Shown here: positions 44,471 to 55,289 of the stretch, piece after piece | Position numbering within the stretch: position 1 is the stretch's first letter | How the letters are laid out: every line of letters starts with the position of its first letter | DNA from: Rhododendron vialii | Taxonomy: Eukaryota; Streptophyta; Magnoliopsida; Ericales; Ericaceae | Length of the DNA: 64,000 nucleotides | Direction of reading: 5' to 3' | Assembly (NCBI RefSeq): GCF_030253575.1 | Contig: NC_080557.1 | Coordinates: forward strand, 5,079,001 to 5,143,000 | Notes under the pieces: generated by a model | Told to the model about the DNA's origin: nothing | Databases searched by the model: none | What the model saw: only the letters and a program-made list of their open reading frames with translations | Position numbers and translations under genes: made by a program

Positions 44471-45692
44471 TCAAATGTTGGGCGTGTTCCTGCTAACTGA
44501 GTACGGAAGTGATGTCGGGCTACCTTTGACGAACTTGAAAAGCTTATCCCTGCACTTCATTAGACACCTTTGTTGCTCTTTCAGAATCCCAATTGTCAAA
44601 TGATACAAGTGACATACGAAGATAAGCGAACTCACAACGGCCCACACCACAGCAGTAAGTTTAATTGTTTTGCTTGCGTCCGTCATATGTATACTTCTCC
44701 CCGGCCGGTCAAATTGCAATGACAGAAAATGTGTAAGAAATAGCCGTTGTCAGGATCGTACACCTGGAGATGAAAGCTTGAGCCCACCATGAACGCCATT
44801 CTTGATCTGCAAAGGCGATAATAAGCAGTAAGATTGTAGTTAGAGACAAAAGGAATCCTGCCGTGTTTATGCACATGAAGATCGGGTACAAATCAGGGTA
44901 GTTATAAGCAAGTATGGCTTTCCCGACATTGTGTGCTGCTGCATCGTCTAGCCAAACACCGCCAGGAGGGTTCACCCCGACTTGGTATGCCATTGTTGCC
45001 ATCAGTGAAGATACAATCATAAATGTATTCCTTCTCTTACTCTGCCACGAAGGGTCAAGGTGATCATCCCCTACGAAATCCTGTTTGCGTCTCTTCATTT
45101 TTTTGGCCCCAGCATCAAGTAAGATGTCTTTAATCTCCGAATCTGATTGATTTTCAGATCGGAATTGCAGATGAATTGCCAGCGGCGATTGCCCACTTTT
45201 GTTTATTGCATTCACAGCTATAATTTTCTTGTAGCTAAGCACATGTTTGATCATCTGTGTGAATTATTCACCAATTAGAAAAAGAAGGCCAGAAAAGAAT
45301 ACATCGAAGGTGTAAAGACCCGGTATTTTTTAATAAATAATAATAATTTTCAAAACAAAAATATTATTTTTTGCTCGTTAGTTTACTTAATGTGAAAAAT
45401 TATTTATGTCGTCACACCAAATTTTATTCTGTAATCTGTTGTGTGCGCATGTGTCCGGCGAGTAATTTTCTTGGTGCATGTATGCGTTGCACCGGATCAT
45501 TTTCTTGCAATCCAACCTTTCCCATTTCTTTTAATTCGGCAGATTGAGGGGGTACAATAAGTCCCACAAATTTCTCCTCCATTTACTCTCAATGCGACAG
45601 CTCATTTTTGCCCAGGGGACATTACCCTATGCAACCCACTCTTATACCTCCCTTTCCCATTCTTCTTTTCTGTATTTCCAGCAACCTTCGGC

Positions 45693-45723
<31 letters not shown>

Positions 45724-48695
45724 AGAAGAAGAAGAACCAGCCATCACCACCTCTTCCATTCTCCTCCCAATCGGACAACACCACCACCTTCGGAGCACCC
45801 GAACCACCACCACCAGCCGGGTCACCATCACCACCGCGGCCCACCTCCTCACGGCCGAGCGCCACCAGTCAGCACCACCTGGTACCACCCGAAGCTTACC
45901 TCACCGCTGTAGCTCCGTTCCCCGAACCTCTTGCATTTCCGCCAGACACCATCACCTCCTGCCGTGCTCAACATCACCATCCGACCGAGCTCAGCCACCA
46001 TCGCCAAAATCTCTCCAAAACCCGTTCCGCCGGACGAGAGGTAGTCCGAACTCACCTCCCTAAATATATTCTATGTTCCGTATTGATTGTTTCGTGTTTT
46101 GGTATGAAAATAATCGAACCCGACGCCGCTGATCGTAACCCGGCTGAAACCGCTGGATTTTCCGAAATCCCTGGCCGCTGCCTCCGTTGACCATGGCTAC
46201 TGTTTTTGTTATATAAAAATTGTTTTAGATTAATTACAGTTTGGTCCCTCAAGTTTATTAGCTTATAAATCCAACCCTTGAGTCTTAAAGGCTAATACTA
46301 TAAACCCCAAGTTAACTAGTTTTGGTTAAATCCTAGTTTTTATTGTGATCCTGAATTATTTTAGTACCGACAATACTCCACGACGATTAAGAAGAAATGT
46401 AGACTTTAGTTTTGATAAAGAAAAGAGAAAATAAAGGAACCGCTTAAATTATTTTTCTCGCAAGATAAATTTTATCGCATGATTATTTTTATGGCAATAT
46501 TAGTTGTATCGCATGATTATTTTATGGCATTGTTGTGGCATCACATGATTATTCTTTTTGGCATTGTTAGTTGTATCGCTAGATTATTTCTGTGGCATGA
46601 TTAATTCTATAGCGAAATAAATTTTATCGCTCGATTGAACATTATTAGCATGTTAGCCTGTATCATGATAATGTTGAATTTGTGAAATGTTATTGTACTG
46701 ATAGATTGGACAAATAGGTTCCCGGGGTTGGTTGCGATGTACGGATTTAACATATTAGACGTGAAAGTAGGTTTAATGGATAATGTGAGAGGATGTGATT
46801 TTGGATTCCGGGCAATCCTGGTTTGGAACCCGTGGTGTTGTATTAGTGATGAATGATGGGTGGTGATTTGTTGAAAGTATGGATTTACGAACCCTGGGTA
46901 CGGCATGGTGGTGATCGGCTCTCGGATGTTGGGACGGGACATAAGGGTGGCATTGTGCTTGCGTCACAACCCGGGCTAGACGGCGCTTGAGCGTTGCCGG
47001 TGAAGTTTTATCCGAACTTATGGTTGCGGATGGGATACCTAGGTATATAACTTAGGTATCTTTCATCCGGATCTGGAAAAGGGGAGTCGGACCACACCAG
47101 TGTTTGTGCCAGAGGTTATGGGTAGGAACGGATCTGTGGATAAGATCCGAGATTTCACTTAGGTTGAAGAATAGTAATAAAATGATTAATTGTTCTCTCT
47201 TTATGTTATGTCAATGCACTTCAATTATATTTTCTTGCTGCTTGTAAGTTATGGGTTCGGGTGGGTTTTGGCTATTGAGCGTCATCGCTCACGGTACTAT
47301 GTTGCCCTGGTAACTCGAACGCCAGATACCAAAGATGGAACAAAAGTGTCGTACGATTCGGAAGAGTTCAATCCTATCGAGGAAGAAGCTGAAAACCTTG
47401 GTTTCCGTGCGCATAGTCGCTCTGATTAATTTAAGTCGATTTTATTTTGGAAGCTTCTAAGTTTATTTGAAAATTGTAATATGTTGATTTATTCAAAACG
47501 GTTGTGATATAATGACATTTGCTTTTGAGATGGTGACGCAGTAAATCTTTGAATTTCTTTTGTGAAAATAATCTTTTCATTATTATTTTTAATGTCTCCG
47601 AATTTTTGGGGCGTTACAGAAGGTCTCATACAATATTGTCTATCTTTAATTTCTGTAAAATTAAACGACACTTTTCATATTAGAAAGTACTAATTAAAGC
47701 ACTATCACACTTTTCATATTTGAGACTTGGGAGTTCATGTAGTGCACCAATGCACTATAGGGTTGTAGTGCACTTTAAAAGAGCTCTACGAGATGGCATT
47801 ATCTTGATCCAAATCGTTCATTTCATAGAGTTTGTCTATTACTACAGTGGTTGGATTCCATATGATTTAAAAGACAAAAAAAAAAAACAACTATATGCGA
47901 GGAAACTACTTTAGCAATTACTTCAAAAATTGTAACTCTTTCCAAGAAAAAATAAATACACGAGATCAATGATGTAATGATATGCATATGAAAGGACAAG
48001 GCCAATAAATAACATACAGTATAATACGCCTCAAACAAAATTTAGCAATCAGAAAGCCGTGACTGTGGACGTACCTCCAGTCGTTTTTCAAAAACTGCTC
48101 CATGCAATATGGTGTTGCCCTCGACATCAGCATCATTGACGAAATATGGACATGGAATCATCTCTAGAAGTAGTTTTAGACACTCAAACAGGTCATACTT
48201 CACACATAAGTGCAAGATTGTATCGCCTCGATTCACCTTAACGTGAGCTATGTAGCCTATGTGGGAATTAGTTCCAGCCAACTCTTCCAACACTTGAACC
48301 TGACCTTTCATCGCAGCGATGTGAACAGGGTTGTTACCATCTCCGTCACAAGTCAGGCACATCTCAGGGCTAACGTTCGCTAAAGCTTTCACAATCTCAA
48401 GGTGCCCTTTAGCCGATGCTATGTGAATGGCCGCACCAAGTTCCTTATCTAAAACTTCTGCAAATCCTGGTTTAATTTCCAAAAGTTTTAAGACAACTCG
48501 TGTTTGTCCGGTTGATATGGCCACATGAAGAGGATTTTTCTCTCTGAAAATTCCCACCAAAACTCTATCTAGAATGGAATCATCTATTGCGATTATTTCT
48601 TGCAATGATTTTAGATCCCCTTTCACTGTTGCATAACAGAGGCGCTCCTCCATTCTTTCTGCCTCTCCCTCTCTCTCCATTAGTAAAGCTGACAA
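44471..48695 (-). CDS. Ankyrin-repeat/PGG-domain membrane protein gene, two exons, 3' end disrupted
   Basis: Exon 1 is 48695-48075 (207 codons, start perhaps at the second Met, 48680). The donor is GAG|GTACGT and the acceptor CACACAG|ATG at 45255. Exon 2 runs 45254-44709 (181 codons). The junction is phase 0 and restores an ankyrin repeat (TILHGAVFEKRLE + MIKHVL). Five ankyrin repeats (about 50-220) precede a basic stretch and the PGG domain (MAYQVGVNPPGGVW, about 300) with membrane segments FLLSLTTILLLII and ILTTAISYTFSVIAI. The frame stops at TGA 44709-44711, but a further membrane segment and tail (LTAVVWAVVSSLIFV) are readable in another frame to 44471. The product would lack the final membrane segment, so this is either a truncated gene or an early pseudogene. 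Family proteins sit in membranes, and some act in defence signalling. The intron carries a 2.3-kb solo LTR. Confidence 0.8.
44709..45254 (-). CDS. Exon 2 of the ankyrin-PGG gene
   Basis: It encodes the last ankyrin half-repeat, a Lys/Arg-rich linker (KKMKRRKQ), the PGG motif and three hydrophobic segments. The start is set by the splice acceptor, not by the Met. Confidence 0.8.
   Translation of the reverse strand: MIKHVLSYKKIIAVNAINKSGQSPLAIHLQFRSENQSDSEIKDILLDAGAKKMKRRKQDFVGDDHLDPSWQSKRRNTFMIVSSLMATMAYQVGVNPPGGVWLDDAAAHNVGKAILAYNYPDLYPIFMCINTAGFLLSLTTILLLIIAFADQEWRSWWAQAFISRCTILTTAISYTFSVIAI
45311..47618 (-). repeat. Solo LTR (2308 bp, TSD GAAGG) in the ankyrin-PGG intron
   Basis: It begins TGTAAAGACCCGG and ends GGGGCGTTACA, with GAAGG on both sides (45306-45310, 47619-47623). 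On the minus strand it starts TGTAACGCCCC, a common start of long gypsy LTRs (Tekay/Del type), which suggests minus orientation; the length fits too. It contains a (GA)n run at 45698-45722 and a GC-rich block at 45730-46060 whose open frames I treat as spurious. No internal coding region remains. Confidence 0.9.
48075..48695 (-). CDS. Exon 1 of the ankyrin-PGG gene
   Basis: Uninterrupted 207 codons with ankyrin signatures NPLHVAIS, AIHIASAKGHLEIVKAL, NPVHIAAMKGQ, TILHLCVKYD and TILHGAV. The N-terminus (MEERLCYATVKGDLKSLQEII) is typical of short BDA1-like ankyrin proteins that start directly with repeats. Confidence 0.85.
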
Positions 48696-48740
48696 TTAAT
48701 AGAGATGTTTTGCTGAAAATACTTTTCACAAACTCACACA

Positions 48741-48765
48741 CACACACATATATATATTTAGTCAT
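48741..48765 (-). promoter_or_regulatory. TATA-like region upstream of the ankyrin-PGG gene
   Basis: The minus strand reads AAATATATATATG then a (TG)n run, about 50-65 bases before the first ATG. It could equally be a plain microsatellite. Confidence 0.4.
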
Positions 48766-48839
48766 TCGCATCACCAAAAAAAAAATGCGCAAATATCTAT
48801 TCAAGTTCTTGGATGGTTGGGTGACGCAATAATGACAAC

Positions 48840-50900
48840 ATCACTTACATGACGATAAAAGATTGTTCCAAGGGTTGTAGCCATACACCTTACATTGTAG
48901 CCACCTTCAAGCGGTGACTGTTTGGTTGTCAGTTTTAAGATAAATTTTTGAGATAAAAAAATTAACCATTTGCATGAGTGTCATCGATATTGCGCGATAT
49001 TGCCTGAGATACCGGTAAGACAGAAAAGTTCTCAGTACGGTAAAATAGATTGAGCATGGCAACTTGAGCGAAATCGTTAATACTAAGGGTACCGACCAAG
49101 ACAATATGGATTTTTGAGTCCTAAAAAGTTATTTAAGATCAGACGGGATGTACCTACCGTACCGTTTCGATATGGAACCGAAATTTTGAACCTTTGTCCT
49201 CATCAAACTAAGCTTTCAAAAGATATTAACCTAGTACTTGAAATGGATCTTTTACCTCTCTCCCACATTAAATTACTATTTTGACCAAATTTGTCAATCC
49301 CGTACCGGCTAGCATACCGTTTTCACTACTGGAATGGTACGTACCGGTACCGTTCCAGATTTGCCACAATTTTTTTTATATATATTCAATATATGTTACT
49401 GGATTGCAAAGTTTAAAGTATAAACATAAATAAAATTTAAGCAAGACTTCCAAACAATAAACCACTAGATTTCATCCATTGAACTACTCATCTATTGACT
49501 AATTCATATGCAAACCAAGTTCTCAAAACAGTTGGTTCAAAAATAAAAAAAAGGTCCTCAACACAGTTGATATATTACTCCTATACTCACTGGATCATCT
49601 CTCTCCGTCACATCTTACTCCTGTACTCCCTGCCTCACTGTCGTTTCTCAGGTTAGCCACACAAGCACTGAAGCAAGCGTTCGGCACTCACGTGAAAAAA
49701 AACAAAATGTAAATTTGTACCGCCGGAACACCGAAAAATATCCGAAACACACCGGTATTGTCCGGTACATCCGGTATTTGCCGGAACAGTCTGGTATTTC
49801 AAGCGGTACGGATCTCTAATCATTGCGTTCCGTTTAAGCTCCTGTACGGTACGTACCGACCGGTACGGAACTAATTTCACAACTTTGATTTTGACAACAC
49901 GTTAACCTTTGTTTACGCTTACTAGGTGAATTGCGCGTGCTAGCACGCGGAGTCTCATGCCTATGAATTTTGTGCATGTGATGTACTTGCTTGAGGAAGT
50001 TTAAGGTGTGTACATTGAGAGGTAAACGTTAGTGCTTTTAACTCGCAAACTTAGCTACCTATTTAAGTAAATAACCAGGTTTTGAACTTGAAAATACTCG
50101 TATTTCAGTGAATAGGGGTAGGCAGTAGGAGTGTTCGTTTTAGACAAGAAGCTACCAATAACAGGATAATCCAAATCAAATCATGTGCTGAACCAAAACC
50201 AAAATCAAAACATTTGCCCAAAGCCAAAATCACGCCAATTGTCCATTTTTTTGGACGGCAATTTTTTTTTTTCTCGTCAATTGTTTGTAAGTACCAATTT
50301 GGAGTAGAAAAGAAACAACACCACAAAAGAAGAAAAACAAAGACTAAATGCAATTTGTAAAACCTTCCAATTCCGTCACATGATCCCTGAAATGAAACTT
50401 GAAGTTTTGTACCGCGAATTCATCAATCATAAATATCGCTCTCATGCAAAATGCCACCCTTCTCTTTGTCAAAGCCAGCACGAGAATTTCCGTGCGCATT
50501 GTTTTGGTGCATTTATTTGGTGTCTTTGTGGGTAGGATCTGAAGCAGCTGTGGCTGAAGCGGTTCTTGATGGTTGGCCACCCGTAAGCCTCAGTCATCTA
50601 TCCTGTATTGCACCCAAAAGAAGATAAAGTTTTGCACCCAAAAGAAGATAAAGTTATATACATTGACAGGAAGAAGTCGGACATACAGTTTTATAGTTTA
50701 GTTATAATTACATGGGTTTATAATTTACAATCATCCGTAGTCTTAAACTTGGACAGCAGGCGAGTTTTCATGAAGCATAATTACAGCGTGAATAAAAGTA
50801 GTAGAATGGAAACGACATTATCAAACTATCTGATGGAGTGGCATATTACAAGATTGAGCTAGACTGTAGTAGAAAGTGAGCAGATACAATGTAGAAAATG
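48840..50900. other. Intergenic, with GTACCG-rich repeat relic
   Basis: No gene is recognised. From about 49290 to 49880 the sequence is rich in CCGGTACGTACCG-type words, and the AT-rich flanking repeat (TTAAATTACTATTTTGA at left, TTTTGACAACACGTTAACCTTTG at right) appears split by it. This suggests an inserted MITE-like element, though I cannot define its ends. 49190-49290 is one copy of a dispersed repeat also found near 54500 and 55950. Confidence 0.45.
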
Positions 50901-50943
50901 CAGGAACTGATTGCAAATGGAGAAATTGATTAAGCTGTTGCAG

Positions 50944-51145
50944 CCTCAAAGCATGAAAGCAAGGCTTGAGATTTGTATGCGACGATACCCGATTTTCATG
51001 AGTAAATTGACCATCTCCTTAACTGACCACCCCATACTAACTGGGCTGAACCTCAAATAAAGCAACTGGAACCCCACCAATGTATAGCTTAATGACCTAT
51101 GCCCTTGATTTTTCCACAGACCAAATATTGCCTCACCCACTGTCT
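50944..51145 (-). other. Unidentified exon-like segment
   Basis: An open stretch of about 64 codons (MGEAIFGLWKNQGH ... SLAFML) ends at 50946 with a TGA. An ACAG acceptor-like site lies just upstream on the minus strand near 51143. I recognise no family. It could be the 3' exon of the fragmentary gene around 51.4-53.0 kb or a chance frame. Confidence 0.25.
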
Positions 51146-51411
51146 AATCCAGAGGTAGTGCCTCAAATATCAAACACATGAGTTAACTTATTGCAACACA
51201 CGCAAAAATCTCAAACACAACACAACATTTGTTTATATCACCTCTTAGCAAGATTTAAAATGGTAGATGAATTTTTTTAACATAAGCAAAACCTTTTGTG
51301 AATGTCACGTATCGTGGTAGAACATCAAGAAATGTGACACCAAATAAAGCAAGAGCGACAGAGAGAAGTAATAGTCACTGAAAGTGAATGAATGAGAAAT
51401 TAATGAATCAC

Positions 51412-51520
51412 CTTTGCAAGTATCTTGATGCCACAGGAATGATTGGATCATGTGCATAATGAGCTCTCACAAGGGAGGATATCAGCCCAGTAGTGTCAAA
51501 CCTTGTCATTCCAAACGACT
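51412..51520 (-). other. Unidentified exon-like segment with splice signals
   Basis: The minus strand shows TTTTTTAG, then about 107 bases open in one frame (FGMTRFDTTGLISSLV, then RAHYAHDPIIPVASRYL), then a GTGATT donor-like end. The peptide looks protein-like, but I cannot name the family. The joint phase with the APC6-like exon upstream gives an early stop, so it is not its simple continuation. Confidence 0.35.
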
Positions 51521-51676
51521 AAAAAATAATCAATGTTCAGTATATTCTACATTTATCAAGAACCGTAATTAAAACAAGTCCAAAGATTGAACATTCACCA
51601 ATAAAAGGGAATGATTTGTGCCAATGACACAATCTATACAGCACAATGATAGAGACCAAGAAATCAAAAAACTTAC

Positions 51677-53026
51677 CTTCGCATGTAAGCATATGATTTT
51701 CAATTAGACACTCTAGTGCCTGCACAAGGAGCAAAACAGCAAAAACTTAAGCAATGAAAGAAACAATCATAAGAAAATCTTTAGAAAATGAAAATGCTTC
51801 TCAAAAGTAGTAGCGCGCAACTGTGATGTCATTTCCAACAGGATTAAAGTGCAAAAGATTACACACAATTGCAATATATTATTTTAGGGGTAATGTAGGC
51901 TGTCTCGGGTCCTTGGGCGCACCTCGGACAAGTCACTACAACTTCGCACAGTCGCTAAACTGCTTACACATGTAGGTGAGGTGACATCAAGAGTTGATAG
52001 CAAGGGAAGTTGAACCTAAGACATTACGAGGGAGGAATCAAACCTCTAAGACTCAGGCCTTCACAATCAGGCTAATCCCTTCAGGTAATCTCAAATACAT
52101 TTCACTGGAAGTGGTTACATATGATAGTGAGTCAGTGACCATAGAAGGTCCAAGACAAAAGGATCAGAATACTTCAATCTCCACGTTATATTGGTCGGTT
52201 TTTTTTTTTTGGTTTTTGATTAAGTAGCATTCCTTGCTCCAAAGCTCAATAAGGAAGTCACTTCACTTTGAATACATGAACATAGCAAACAAAATAATAT
52301 GTGCAGTATTTTCAAGCAGATACCCATACCTCATAACACAGAGGATCAGCTTTGAGAGCAGCTTAATTTGTACCTTAAAGCATTACGAAGAGTAAATACG
52401 GAGATGAGCTAGGAAAGACAACAAAGAATAAAAGGTAAATTTCTATCAATTTTATTTCTATTTATAATCTTCTCCACCATGTCCAGATGTATTACTCTTC
52501 TCCCCAAATGAAATCTATTTATAGGCATGATAAAATCCTTAAAGCCGGTCATAGCCTCCAACCAATCCTACCCAAACATAGCAATTTAGACCCACATTTC
52601 ATCCTAAGATCCTAAATGGTTCCATAATAGGAAGTTATCAAAAAAATTAGATAAATTCCATTCATATCATTGTCACCCATATCATCAAAAGTAAATTGCT
52701 ATAACTTCTTATGGTGTTTCCAAAGCAAGCCTTAAGATACTTCCAGATGGACCTCCTGAACATATCATACGCTTCATTCATTCTAAACATAATGATTGAA
52801 GTTTCAAACGATCCATTATACTTTTCTACTTCATTAATTTCAAGCATTAAGAATGATCGATGCATCTTTATACTTTTAAAGTCTAACCCATAACATGAGT
52901 GTCAATATTGCATGATCATCCCATCATCCTATGTTATAGCTAAGAAACTTACCATTGCCGAGCCTGGGCACGATTTTCCAGAGCTTCATATGCCTTGCCT
53001 CTTAAAAAGTATATTGCAGATGAAAT
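51677..53026 (-). pseudogene. APC6/CDC16-like fragment in three exons (anaphase-promoting complex subunit)
   Basis: APC6 is a TPR scaffold subunit of the APC/C ubiquitin ligase that drives mitotic exit. Exon A (53026-52953) reads ISSAIYFLRGKAYEALEN then RAQARQW, bounded by TTTACAG and GTAAGT. Exon B (about 52374-52330) reads AALKADPLCYE with donor GTATGG. Exon C (51719-51677) reads ALECLIENHMLTCE, bounded by GTGCAG and GTAAGT. The order, phases and wording match the start of the TPR region in plant APC6. In exon B an extra TTAA-like four bases shift the frame between YK and AAL. Upstream exons are missing, and no downstream APC6 exon is recognised. It is therefore a partial duplicate. Identification is from memory of the family. 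Confidence 0.6.
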
Positions 53027-53039
53027 CTGTAAAAAAACT

Positions 53040-53330
53040 TATGCTAACATACAGTCATATATCAAGAGTCAAGAGGGCCTCAACCGCCAACACCACCGGA
53101 ATAATCGATCGGCTTGCTCCTGCAGCAAACCCACAAATGCTATTCTCTTTGACCGTCCGTCGCCTACGCTTCTTGTTCTTCGTTCTTTTGTCGGTGTCCA
53201 AGACTGCCTCCTCTCTCTCTCTGTCTCTCCTCTCTCTCTCTCTGCTAGTGCTGTCTGCTCCAAACCAGACGAAGGAAAGGAAAAGGGAATAGGGGAGATG
53301 TGGCTTGTCTGGGCCACGTTCTTGGCTTGA
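53040..53330 (-). other. 5'-leader-like GC-richer block with (CT)n tract
   Basis: The block lies just upstream of the APC6-like exon A, on its strand. It contains GAGAGAGAGAGG runs (53213-53245 on the opposite strand as CT), as plant 5' untranslated leaders often do. No start codon with a coding continuation into exon A is evident. Confidence 0.35.
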
Positions 53331-53908
53331 GGCAAATGGACGAAACTACCCTCGGTGCCAAAACCAGTGGCCCTCCAATTGAGGGGCACAATTGAAAAAT
53401 CGGACAAATTATGGCAAGCGTTCAATTGGCTTTTGGGCTCTTAGTTTTAAAGCTTTAGAAAAATTGTAGAGAAAAATTCACTATGACCCTCTATGTTTGG
53501 GTTATGTACGGATCGCCCCCTCCACATTTGCTTATCAGCACATAACTGCCATGCATGTCGATAGGGGACTAATGTGCAAAGTTCTGTTTTCCATCCAAAA
53601 TAACAGCAAGTGTAGCTAGCTCGCTTGCCTGTGTGGTGAGTGGATCAATTTTTAGCCACCAAAATACCCTCATAATGTCTCCAAATTTTCAAAAAGTGCC
53701 ACCAGTATATATAAATAATATCTTCAAATGCAGTAACGTTTAATGTTCTCTCATCTAGTCATCTGCTTTCGCCACTCCAGCCCAATCTACGGTACTCAAA
53801 ATCCCCGCGTAATTAGTCTCGCATCGGTATTCCCTGAGACACTCAGGTACGGTAGAAAACTTCCTGGTACGGTGGGAATGGCCGAAAATTCAACCTCATG
53901 TTGCATGC
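53331..53908. other. Intergenic, no gene recognised
   Basis: AT-rich. Near 53825-53880 it carries GGTACGGTAGAA and GGTACGGTGGGAAT words like those of the 49.3-49.9 kb relic. Confidence 0.4.
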
Positions 53909-53922
53909 GTACGTTAATAATT

Positions 53923-54146
53923 TTATTTTTTTGGTAACAAAGGAACTGCCCTATAATCATACCATTAAATGAATCCGACTGCAACCCAAACCTCAGGAGA
54001 AGCTAATGACAACACACTAGCCGCGGCCCCCCACTTAAATACCACGGTACTCATCCGGCCATGGGGAATTGAATCCTGACCAAATAAGAGGAGTTCTCTC
54101 CAAGTCAGTCATTCGTCTTTATCACTAGAGTAACCCCAGGGTGTAT
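53923..54146 (-). mobile_element. tRNA-derived SINE (224 bp) with 14-bp TSD
   Basis: GTACGTTAATAATT flanks it on both sides (53909-53922, 54147-54160). On the minus strand it begins ATACACCCTGGGGTTACTC, has an A-box-like GGGTTACTCTAGTGATAA and a B-box-like GGTCAGGATTCAATTCCCC, and ends in an A-rich tail (GTTACCAAAAAAATAAA). This is the full layout of a Pol III SINE retroposed by a LINE machinery. Confidence 0.87.
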
Positions 54147-54489
54147 GTACGTTAATAATTGCATTTACGTTTTGTAAAGATAAATAATTGGAGAATAAAT
54201 ATATGTTTCCGTCATGTTCTCAATAATGAAATAGATAATCTGTAAATAAACAACTAAAAAAGTTAATCCAGATTCTAAAGAGGGAGATTTAAGGTTGAGG
54301 GCATCCAAGTCATTACCACAAGTGGGATAAGCTAAGAATAGGGTAAGGAGTGGGATAAGCGAATGTATCCGGTTGGTATAAGCAAATCAGGTGCAAATGC
54401 TCAAATAAACCCAAAATCTCCGACCGTACCGACACCTTTGGTATCAAACTGGAGGCACTGGCCGTAACAGTAGGATAGGGAATCGAATA

Positions 54490-54720
54490 TAACTGCAACC
54501 TTGGCCCTCATCAAATTGAACTATCGAAAGATATTAACCACGTTCTTGAAATGGATCGCTTAACTCTCTCCCATTTTAAATTACTATTTTAGCGACACCA
54601 TTTTAACCTTTGTTTGCACTTAAAATTTAGTTTAAATTGTATGTCAAGATACAATTGGCCACTTAGAGCAAATTGAGTTTATTGAAAGAAAGTTTAATCT
54701 TTTTTTGGCTCAGCGTTTAT
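54490..54720. repeat. Dispersed repeat, copy 2 of 3
   Basis: It shares CCTCATCAAA, GAAAGATATTAACC, TTGAAATGGATC, CTCTCTCCCA, TTAAATTACTATTTT and, further on, GAGTTTATTGAAAGAAAGTTT with 49190-49290 and 55950-56160. I do not recognise the family. Confidence 0.65.
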
Positions 54721-54906
54721 TGGAAGAATGCAATTAGGTCTTTTTGGATGGTATCCGAAAATTGAAGTTGTAATCTTTTTTGAGGTGTGCTATCCAACTT
54801 TCGGTTGGATGTGTTTGTGTTTTTAGGTGCCTCTAAGCTCTATAAGCTTGTATGTTTTCCCTCGATGTAACCCCATCGAGTTCTATAAAATGTTTTGTTT
54901 ACCAAG

Positions 54907-54908
<2 letters not shown>

Positions 54909-54979
<71 letters not shown>
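54909..54979. repeat. (AT)n microsatellite
   Basis: An uninterrupted AT run of about 70 bases. Confidence 0.95.
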
Positions 54980-54980
<1 letters not shown>

Positions 54981-55198
54981 CCAATGACTCTTTTTTAGCA
55001 ATTTATTAAAAAATTGATTCCTCGACTCAAAAGCAGAACCATGTTGTTCACTTAACCCTGTAAAAACTTTATATCCATCTCAAAGCCAATTAGTTATGAG
55101 TGGAGAGATCCCAAATGTTATTACATTGTCCTCCTTCTAATACCACGGTTAATTTGGATTACCGCCACTCAAAAAAGCTAGAATTTCAGCAAACATTT

Positions 55199-55279
55199 CG
55201 CTGTAATGAATACGTGCACATTTACAAACTTCTATGCACACTTTGAATAGAAGTTTGTAAATGTGTATTCATTGCAGCG
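55199..55279 (+). other. Short near-perfect hairpin
   Basis: CGCTGTAATGAATACGTGCA...CTTCTAT (55199-55235) pairs with ATAGAAGTTTG...CATTGCAGCG (55247-55279) around an 11-base loop, with a few mismatches. The arm length suits a small-RNA precursor or a collapsed MITE. Confidence 0.6.
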
Positions 55280-55289
55280 AAAAGAGATC

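Noticed and set aside
45544..46063. Overlapping 120-150-codon frames, His/Pro/Arg- and Thr-rich
   Set aside because: They lie inside a solo LTR bounded by TG/CA ends and a 5-bp duplication. Composition is driven by GA and CCACC simple repeats, and several frames are open at once.
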